Assembly (NCBI GenBank): GCA_913050305.1
Contig: CAJXAS010000054.1
Location: 1-10,005, forward strand
Direction: 5' to 3'
Length of the DNA stretch: 10,005 bases
From: an uncultured Polaribacter sp.
GTDB taxonomy: Bacteria > Bacteroidota > Bacteroidia > Flavobacteriales > Flavobacteriaceae
In this document: piece after piece, positions 1 through 5,236 of the stretch
How positions within the stretch are numbered: position 1 is the stretch's first letter
Layout: every line of letters begins with the position of its first letter
Notes under the pieces: model-generated
Databases searched by the model: none
Told to the model about the DNA's origin: nothing
Seen by the model: the letters and a program-made list of their open reading frames with translations, nothing else
Made by a program: the position numbers and the translations under genes

Positions 1-945
1 GCGCAAGAAAAAACAAATACATTAATAACCCCTTCGTATCTTAAAAAAGGTGATACAATAGCTATTGTTGCTCCTGCAGGAATTTTAATAAAGAGAATAA
101 CCACAGTTTTAGAAGCAAAGAGGTTAGCGGAAAAATGGGGTTTACATGTTGTTTTAGGTGAAAACATATTTAACCAAAACAATCATTTTGCGGGCACAGA
201 TGCAGAAAGAGCTGCAGATTTTCAAAGTGCTTTAGATAATAAAAACATAAAAGCTATTTGGGTAGCTAGAGGAGGTTATGGTTCTGTTAGAATTTTAGAC
301 TTGTTAGATTTTAGCACTTTTAAACAGTATCCAAAATGGATTATTGGATATTCAGATATCACCGCATTCCATGGACATGTTCATAATTTTGGAGTAGAAA
401 CTATTCATGGAATGTTGGCGACTAGTTTAGAAGAAAAACCAGAAAAAATTATACAGACTATTGCAAGTTTTAAAAAGGCTTTGTTTGGTGCACCACTCTC
501 CTATGTAATCCCATCGGATAAGGACAATAGAATTCCTTTATCAGAAATAATAACCGGACAATTAGTAGGTGGAAACCTTGCAATTGTAACTTCAATGTTA
601 GGTTCAGAAAGTCAATTAAATACTAATGGTAAAATTCTTTTTATTGAAGAAATTGGCGAGTATAAATATTCAATAGACAGAATGTTACAGAGTTTAAAAC
701 GTGCAGGTTATTTTACAAAAGTAAAAGCAGTTATTGTTGGAGATATTTCTTCTATAAAACAGAATTCTACGAATTGGGGAAGTTCTGTAGAGCAATTAAT
801 CTTAGAGGTTGTTCCCCAAGATATTCCTGTTTTATTTAATTTTCCTGCAGGACATGAGGCAGATAATAGAGCTTTAATTTTTGGAAGGAATATTAAGTTA
901 GTAGCAGGTAAGGAAAACTATTCAGTTATATTTAGTTTCAATTAA
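1..945 (+). CDS. LD-carboxypeptidase, peptidase family S66 (5' end cut off by the window)
   Basis: Serine peptidase of the LdcA/MccF family, which cleaves the L,D bond before the terminal D-alanine of murein tetrapeptides during peptidoglycan recycling. The frame is open from base 1 without a stop, giving 314 visible residues. Counting from the first visible residue, the nucleophile motif RGGYGS puts Ser at 95 (bases 283-285), the acid sits in the FIEEIGEY segment (Glu 216 or 217, about 646-651), and His 285 lies in FPAGHEADN (853-855); this is the Ser-Glu-His order and spacing of the family. The visible protein begins AQEKTNT, which looks like the residues just after a signal peptidase site, so only the signal peptide and start codon are probably missing. 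That implies export to the periplasm, unlike cytoplasmic E. coli LdcA. A start at the TTG at 301 would lose the nucleophile and is wrong. yraN follows 4 bases downstream, so the two are probably co-transcribed. Family call is secure; export is inferred. Confidence 0.93.
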   Translation, partial: AQEKTNTLITPSYLKKGDTIAIVAPAGILIKRITTVLEAKRLAEKWGLHVVLGENIFNQNNHFAGTDAERAADFQSALDNKNIKAIWVARGGYGSVRILDLLDFSTFKQYPKWIIGYSDITAFHGHVHNFGVETIHGMLATSLEEKPEKIIQTIASFKKALFGAPLSYVIPSDKDNRIPLSEIITGQLVGGNLAIVTSMLGSESQLNTNGKILFIEEIGEYKYSIDRMLQSLKRAGYFTKVKAVIVGDISSIKQNSTNWGSSVEQLILEVVPQDIPVLFNFPAGHEADNRALIFGRNIKLVAGKENYSVIFSFN

Positions 946-949
946 ACGA

Positions 950-1309
950 ATGGCAGATCATAACGAGCTTGGCAAAAAAGGAGAAAAATTAGCGATTGAT
1001 TTTTTAATTAAAAATGAGTATCACATTCTAGAAAAGAATTATCGTTATTTAAAAGCAGAGGTAGACATTATTGCTAAAAAAGAGAATATTTTAGCAGTTG
1101 TAGAAGTAAAAACAAGGACTACAGATTATTTTGGAGATCCACAAGATTTTGTAAACCCTAAAAAGATCAAATTATTACTTTCTGCAATAGATTATTATGT
1201 AATCGAAAAAGACTTAGACGTAGAAGTCCGTTTTGATATTATTGCAATTATTCATAAAGACAACAAAACAAAAATCACCCATTTAAAAGATGCTTTTTTA
1301 TACTTTTAA
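950..1309 (+). CDS. yraN: YraN/UPF0102 family endonuclease-like protein
   Basis: Small (119 aa) protein of the UPF0102 family, which has the PD-(D/E)xK nuclease fold related to archaeal Holliday-junction resolvases; its cellular role is not firmly established. The family's ordered motifs are visible: G-x2-GE-x2-A near residues 8-15, NYRYLKAEVDII with Asp 39, and VVEVKTR with Glu 52 and Lys 54, so the catalytic D...ExK set is intact. The usual GE(I/L)D motif reads AEVD, a mild change. The ATG at 950 follows the stop of the LD-carboxypeptidase by 4 bases and starts the domain exactly where family members do. The stop overlaps the stop of the convergent thioredoxin-like gene through TTAA at 1306-1309. 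No terminator is visible at this junction. Confidence 0.93.
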   Translation: MADHNELGKKGEKLAIDFLIKNEYHILEKNYRYLKAEVDIIAKKENILAVVEVKTRTTDYFGDPQDFVNPKKIKLLLSAIDYYVIEKDLDVEVRFDIIAIIHKDNKTKITHLKDAFLYF

Positions 1310-2679
1310 AGTTGTTTTATGATCGTTTCTAAATCTTTTAGTGCAATTGGATTCGCAATTATTTTTTTATTTGAATTTAGCACAAAATAAGTAGGTGTAG
1401 TATTTATGTTATAAATTCTAGCAGTTTTGTTATTCCATTTATTTAAACCTAAAACATGGTGCCAATTGGGAAGTGTAATTTTTATTTTTCCCCAATCTAA
1501 ATCATTTCTTTCCATAGCAAAGGCAATTACTTTAATATCTTTTTTACCTTGTAAAAAGCTGTGCAGCTCTGGGATTTCTTTTAAACAATGAGAACATCCT
1601 GTACTCCAAAAAACTAAGACATAGTTCTTTGCTTCATCTAAGGCAGAGAGCTGGAATTCTTTGTCATTTTCTATCCAAGAAAAATCAGGGGCTATGCTGC
1701 CAATTGTTGTTGCTAATAATTTTAACTTTTCAGTTTTAAATTTATCATTTTGTATAGATTTTGGAAGGGTATTGTAATAGTTTTCAAAAAGAACATCTAT
1801 CATTTCTAAGTTATTTGCTTCTTCGAACTGTCCGATTAAAAATTCAATCATATTTTTCTTGAAAACTATATTTTTAACCTTAATGAAAACATTTTCAACA
1901 GCAGTTTTGTAAAGTTTTTGTTGTGTTTCTGCATTTTCTGAATAGTTCATATAAAAGATATAATCTGTAATTTTATCAACTAAAAAAGAAGAGTTTATAA
2001 GCGTTTCATTTGAAAACTCTATATGATCAAAAAAAGTATTCTTCACGGCATACAGATAGTCTTGTAGATTGGTTTTAATTTCTGTTGAGTTCGCTCTCAA
2101 AGAAGCTTTAATAAAAGGGTATACATACATATTTTTTGTACTTTCTAAATATTTTTCTTGTATACTATTTATTTTTTTTAGCGTAGTGTTATAAGCTTTT
2201 TTTAAGTCTATTTTAAGATTTTTAATAGCTTTAATCTGTAATGAATCTAATTTTTGTTGTTGCTTAGAAATATCTTTTAAGTAGTTTTTATAAATTATAT
2301 TTTCTTTTGATTTAGAAAATAAAATAGCTTGTTGTGGGTAATCTGGGTGAAATGTAAAACTTACGTCTTCCTTATTAAAGATAAAATCTACAAAACTTAT
2401 TCCACTTGTTCTATAACTAATTCTATAAGTACCAGCTTTTGTAGTTGTGGGTAATTCAAATTTAAAAATATTAATGGCTTTTTTTTTACCTTCAATTAAA
2501 AGAGTATCTTTTTTAATGGTTGTATTCTGAACAAATTGTTGTGTAGCACCTTCAATTTTATATAAAATTACCCAATCTGTATCTAAGCTTTTGGTTAAAG
2601 TTCCATTTACAGAAAATTGGGCCTGTGCAAACGAAGAGATGAAGAGAATTAGTAGGATTATTTTTTTCATTTTGCACAT
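1306..2679 (-). CDS. Exported TlpA-like thiol-disulfide oxidoreductase with N-terminal Bacteroidota domain
   Basis: 457-residue protein with a signal peptide (basic MCKMKK, hydrophobic IILLILFISSF, likely cleavage after Ala 20 in AQAQ), so it works outside the cytoplasmic membrane. Residues about 21-115 form a beta-rich N-terminal region like the DUF4369-type domain often fused to TlpA proteins in Bacteroidota; about 130-325 is mostly helical and charged; about 328-457 is a thioredoxin fold. The redox motif is CSHC (Cys 362, Cys 365; bases 1585-1596) in FWSTGCSHCLKEIPEL, and the cis-proline is Pro 429 in NTTPTYF. Both redox cysteines are present, so it should be active as a disulfide reductase or oxidase, with an unknown partner. 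A second ATG at 2670 (giving MKKIILL) is an equally believable start. A TACTTTTG element lies upstream at 2718-2725. No partner gene is adjacent in the same direction. Confidence 0.88.
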   Translation of the reverse strand: MCKMKKIILLILFISSFAQAQFSVNGTLTKSLDTDWVILYKIEGATQQFVQNTTIKKDTLLIEGKKKAINIFKFELPTTTKAGTYRISYRTSGISFVDFIFNKEDVSFTFHPDYPQQAILFSKSKENIIYKNYLKDISKQQQKLDSLQIKAIKNLKIDLKKAYNTTLKKINSIQEKYLESTKNMYVYPFIKASLRANSTEIKTNLQDYLYAVKNTFFDHIEFSNETLINSSFLVDKITDYIFYMNYSENAETQQKLYKTAVENVFIKVKNIVFKKNMIEFLIGQFEEANNLEMIDVLFENYYNTLPKSIQNDKFKTEKLKLLATTIGSIAPDFSWIENDKEFQLSALDEAKNYVLVFWSTGCSHCLKEIPELHSFLQGKKDIKVIAFAMERNDLDWGKIKITLPNWHHVLGLNKWNNKTARIYNINTTPTYFVLNSNKKIIANPIALKDLETIIKQL

Positions 2680-2717
2680 TTTTTAGTTGTTAGAAAAATT
2701 AAGTTTAAGGAGCATCC

Positions 2718-2725
2718 CAAAAGTA
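2718..2725 (-). promoter_or_regulatory. Candidate -7 promoter element for the TlpA-like gene
   Basis: Read on the minus strand the site is TACTTTTG, an exact match to the Bacteroidota -7 consensus TAnnTTTG. It lies 38 bases before the start at 2679 and 47 before the alternative start at 2670, a reasonable leader length. A TTTG sits only 12 bases upstream, closer than the usual spacing of about 19 to the -33 element, so the match is partial. Confidence 0.35.
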
Positions 2726-2773
2726 CTATTTCTTCTTCAAATTTGGTATATTGGGATTCATAAAAACCAACGT

Positions 2774-3568
2774 ATGTATTTTTTTAACAAAATAATTTGG
2801 ATTACTGGTGCTTCTTCAGGAATTGGAAAGGCTTTGGCAATAAAGCTTTCCAAGCAGCAATGTAAACTTATTTTATCATCTAGAAATACGGCATCTTTAG
2901 AATTGGTAAAACAGGCGTGCGATCATCCAGAGCATATAAAAATTATCCCTTTAGATTTAGAAAATTATGCAAGTTTAGCATTAAAGGCAGTAGAGGCTAT
3001 AAAAGCTTTTGGTAAAATTGATGTTTTAATAAATAATGGAGGTATAAGTCAGCGTTCTCTAGCTGCAGAGACTAATATTCATGTAGACAAGCGAATTATG
3101 GATATTAATTATCTAGGAACCGTGGCATTAACCAAAGCAATTTTACCTCATTTTATTGAAAAACAAGAAGGTCAGTTCGTAATTACTACTAGTATTGTAG
3201 GTAAAATTGGTACACCTTTGCGCTCTAGTTATGCAGCAAGTAAGCATGCTTTACATGGTTTTTTTGACAGTCTTCGTGCAGAAAATCATCATAACAATAT
3301 TTCAGTAACCTTACTTTGCCCTGGTTTTATAAACACCAATATTTCTAAAAACGCATTAATAGGCAATGGCACACCGCAAGGAAAAATGGATGTTGCAACT
3401 GGTAATGGAATGTCTCCAGAGCGCTGTGCAAAATTAATGTTAAAAGCTATAAAAAATAAAAAAGAAGAAGTGTGTATTGCTGGTGCAAAAGAAAAATTAG
3501 GGGTGTATGTAAAACGGTTCTTTCCAAAGCTATTGTCTGTCTTAATAAGAAAGTTGAGTGTTACTTAA
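2774..3568 (+). CDS. Short-chain dehydrogenase/reductase, DHRS7-like
   Basis: Classical SDR oxidoreductase using NAD(P)(H); substrate unknown. With the ATG at 2774 it is 264 residues, a normal length. The cofactor motif TGASSGIG is at residues 11-18, an acidic LDLEN segment follows beta-4, and the active site is Ser 140 (TTSIVG), Tyr 153 and Lys 157 (YAASK), with the standard 13-residue Ser-Tyr spacing. The NNAG motif is NNGG (87-90) in NNGGISQRSL, and the stretch through NYLGTVALTK resembles the DHRS7 group. After the SDR core there is a basic, hydrophobic tail (VYVKRFFPKLLSVLIRKL) that may touch the membrane. The frame is open further upstream to a TTG at 2687, but that extension has no family similarity and the Rossmann fold begins right after ATG 2774. 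It is divergent from the TlpA-like gene and its stop overlaps that of the next convergent gene. Confidence 0.9.
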   Translation: MYFFNKIIWITGASSGIGKALAIKLSKQQCKLILSSRNTASLELVKQACDHPEHIKIIPLDLENYASLALKAVEAIKAFGKIDVLINNGGISQRSLAAETNIHVDKRIMDINYLGTVALTKAILPHFIEKQEGQFVITTSIVGKIGTPLRSSYAASKHALHGFFDSLRAENHHNNISVTLLCPGFINTNISKNALIGNGTPQGKMDVATGNGMSPERCAKLMLKAIKNKKEEVCIAGAKEKLGVYVKRFFPKLLSVLIRKLSVT

Positions 3569-3924
3569 TCTTCTATATAAGACAAGACATCAAAATAATT
3601 TACAATTGCTTCTTTCATTAAAACGGTCTGTTCACCTGGCTTTAAATTAGGTAATTCTGTAATTATTTTATAGTGTGGCCAACTGTCATCATCATAGTAA
3701 TCAAACTCATAATAGCCATAAGGTTCTAGTAGTTTGCAAATGGCAATATGCATTAGGTTTACTTTTTCATCTTTTTTATAACTGGTGCTTTCTTTACCTA
3801 ATTCTTGTACGCCAATTAAATAGATAATACCATCCATATTTAACTCATCTCCATCAGCAAATTGTGCTGTTAGTTTTGCAACTAACAAATCCCATTTTTC
3901 TTTTAAGTTAATTACTTTTTGCAT
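3565..3924 (-). CDS. Conserved protein of unknown function (Flavobacteriia-type)
   Basis: 119 residues from the ATG at 3924 (MQKVINLKEKW). I do not recognise a named family; I recall similar proteins in flavobacterial genomes, but without a function. It has no signal peptide or membrane segment, so it should be cytoplasmic. Visible features are an N-terminal helix (KVINLKEKWDLLVAKL), a DGIIYLIGVQELG segment, KKDEKVNLMHIAICKLLEPYGYYEF in the middle, then a strongly acidic and aromatic patch (DYYDDDSWPHY) and a helical C-terminus. A longer reading from a GTG at 3945 adds MKLKPNT, but that codon lies within a perfect TAnnTTTG promoter element at 3945-3952, which argues for the shorter form. It is transcribed alone, divergent from cvpA and convergent with the dehydrogenase, with stops overlapping. 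Confidence 0.8.
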   Translation of the reverse strand: MQKVINLKEKWDLLVAKLTAQFADGDELNMDGIIYLIGVQELGKESTSYKKDEKVNLMHIAICKLLEPYGYYEFDYYDDDSWPHYKIITELPNLKPGEQTVLMKEAIVNYFDVLSYIED

Positions 3925-3944
3925 TGTATTTGGTTTTAATTTCA

Positions 3945-3952
3945 CAAAGATA
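3945..3952 (-). promoter_or_regulatory. Candidate -7 promoter element of the unknown 119-aa gene
   Basis: Minus-strand TATCTTTG is an exact match to TAnnTTTG. Transcription would start near 3938, leaving about 14 bases of A-rich leader before ATG 3924. The -33 region is a T-run rather than a clear TTTG. This site decides the start codon choice for the gene. Confidence 0.5.
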
Positions 3953-3985
3953 CAATGTCCATTTTTAAATATTAAAAAAAAGATG

Positions 3986-3993
3986 TAGGTTTG
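3986..3993 (+). promoter_or_regulatory. Candidate -7 promoter element of the cvpA-family gene
   Basis: Plus-strand TAGGTTTG is an exact match to TAnnTTTG. It ends 14 bases before ATG 4008, so the message would have a leader of roughly 8 bases. A TTTTT run at about 3962-3966 sits where a -33 element is expected. Together with the element at 3945-3952 it forms a compact divergent promoter region. Confidence 0.5.
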
Positions 3994-4007
3994 AGAAAAT
4001 TTATGGG

Positions 4008-4523
4008 ATGAATGTTTTTGATATTGTTATTGCAGCACTTTTAATATTTGGCTTTGTAAGAGGAGTTCTGAAAGGCCTGTTTGTTGAAGTTGCTTCTTTA
4101 GCTGCATTAATAGGGGGCGTTTATGGTGCAATACATTTTTCGTATTTTATTGGAGACTTTTTAAAAGAAGCCGTTTCTTGGGATCAAGAATATGTTTCTT
4201 TAGCCGCATTTGCAGGAACTTTTATTACAATCATAGTTACAATTGCGTTACTAGGTAAAATGCTTACAAAGTTAGCAGACTTTGCGGCATTGGGTGTTAT
4301 TAATAAGATATTAGGTGGTGTTTTTGGGGCGATAAAAATAGGATTAATTTTAAGTGTTGTTTTTATTTTCTTTGGAAAAATGAATGACACAATTCCGTTT
4401 GTAAAAAAAGAAACCTTAGATGAATCAATTTTATATGCCCCCGTAAAAAAGATTGCGCCAACGATATTTCCTTCAATTATAAAAAATGAAGATGAACTAG
4501 TAATTCCGGATTTGAATATATAG
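4008..4523 (+). CDS. CvpA-family inner membrane protein
   Basis: 171-residue integral membrane protein of the CvpA (colicin V production) family. It begins with the family's typical NVFDIVIAALLIFGFVRGVLKGLFVEV, including the conserved R-G-x3-G after the first helix. Four hydrophobic segments are visible at about residues 4-18, 24-48, 62-84 and 100-122, followed by a soluble tail rich in charged residues and ending in IPDLNI. In E. coli the protein is needed for colicin V export and linked to envelope homeostasis; the role in Bacteroidota is unknown. Two other ATGs overlap the start (4003 and 4012) in other frames; the one at 4008 fits the family start. The gene has its own candidate promoter and ends before a strong terminator, so it appears monocistronic. 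Confidence 0.9.
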   Translation: MNVFDIVIAALLIFGFVRGVLKGLFVEVASLAALIGGVYGAIHFSYFIGDFLKEAVSWDQEYVSLAAFAGTFITIIVTIALLGKMLTKLADFAALGVINKILGGVFGAIKIGLILSVVFIFFGKMNDTIPFVKKETLDESILYAPVKKIAPTIFPSIIKNEDELVIPDLNI

Positions 4524-4550
4524 CATATGATATTATTAAAATTATAGCGT

Positions 4551-4585
4551 AAAAAAAAACCGAGATGAAAATCTCGGTTTTTTTT
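4551..4585. terminator. Bidirectional Rho-independent terminator between cvpA and carbonic anhydrase genes
   Basis: A perfect stem of CCGAGAT (4560-4566) and ATCTCGG (4571-4577) encloses a GAAA tetraloop and is flanked by A9 on the left and T8 on the right. The flanks extend the pairing and give a U-tract after the hairpin on either strand. It lies between two convergent genes, 27 bases after the cvpA stop and 3 bases after the carbonic anhydrase stop, so it can end both transcripts. Confidence 0.93.
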
Positions 4586-4588
4586 ATA

Positions 4589-5224
4589 TTATAGTAGTGT
4601 TACTTTTCCGCTACTGATGTGGTAAACACCACCAACAATTTTAATTTCTTTCATGGCTTCCAATTCTTTAAGAATCGGACTTTTTTCCCTAATTCTTTCT
4701 ATTGTTAAGAGTACATTGTTTTCGATTGTTTTGTCAACAAACTCTCTGTTTGAAGAGTTGTGTTCTCCAGAAACTTCTCCCTCAGATTTTTTTACTGCTG
4801 GTTGTATATTGTCTAACATTGCAGTAATATTACCTAGTTCTACATGGTCGCAGGCAGCTTTGACCGCCCCACAACTTTCGTGTCCTAGTACAAAAACCAA
4901 TTTGCTTCCTGCAACCTTGCAAGAATATTCCATACTCCCTAAGATATCTGTGTTTTCAAAATTGCCTGCAACTCTTGCAACAAAAACATCACCAATAGTT
5001 TGATCGAAAATTAATTCTACAGGTACTCTAGAATCTATACATGAAAGTACAATTGCTTTTGGATGCTGCCCAGTTGTAGTTTGTGTAATTAATGCTTTGT
5101 GATCTGCTGTATTTGCTTTGTTAGCTGTGAAACGAGAATTTCCCTCAATGAAATCCTCTAAGACAACCATTGGTGTTAATTTATCTTGTACTTCTTTCGT
5201 AATTGCTTTGATTATGTGTGACAT
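4589..5224 (-). CDS. Beta-class carbonic anhydrase
   Basis: Zinc enzyme interconverting CO2 and bicarbonate, 211 residues, no signal peptide, so cytoplasmic. The zinc ligands are Cys 62 in SCIDSRVP and His 115 with Cys 118 in LGHESCGAV; the catalytic dyad Asp 64 and Arg 66 is intact. The usual family features follow: VARVAGN at 83-89, GSMEYSC at 96-102, and the C-terminal GGVYHISSGKVTLL strand. It starts 12 bases after the stop of the SulP permease, so it is almost certainly the second gene of that operon; the pairing suggests that it processes bicarbonate brought in by the permease. It is followed directly by the two-way terminator at 4551-4585. Confidence 0.96.
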   Translation of the reverse strand: MSHIIKAITKEVQDKLTPMVVLEDFIEGNSRFTANKANTADHKALITQTTTGQHPKAIVLSCIDSRVPVELIFDQTIGDVFVARVAGNFENTDILGSMEYSCKVAGSKLVFVLGHESCGAVKAACDHVELGNITAMLDNIQPAVKKSEGEVSGEHNSSNREFVDKTIENNVLLTIERIREKSPILKELEAMKEIKIVGGVYHISSGKVTLL

Positions 5225-5236
5225 AATTTTTTAATT

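Noticed and set aside
2687..2773. N-terminal extension of the dehydrogenase from a TTG at 2687
   Set aside because: No SDR similarity in the extra 29 residues; the ATG at 2774 places the cofactor motif at the normal position, and the extension runs through the divergent promoter region.
4184..4390. Minus-strand open frame opposite cvpA
   Set aside because: Antisense shadow of a membrane-protein gene; Pro/Ile/Asn-rich with no recognisable feature.
4653..5003. Open frame on the plus strand opposite the carbonic anhydrase
   Set aside because: Mirror of a strongly conserved coding gene; the translation is Ser/Thr/Leu-rich without any domain.
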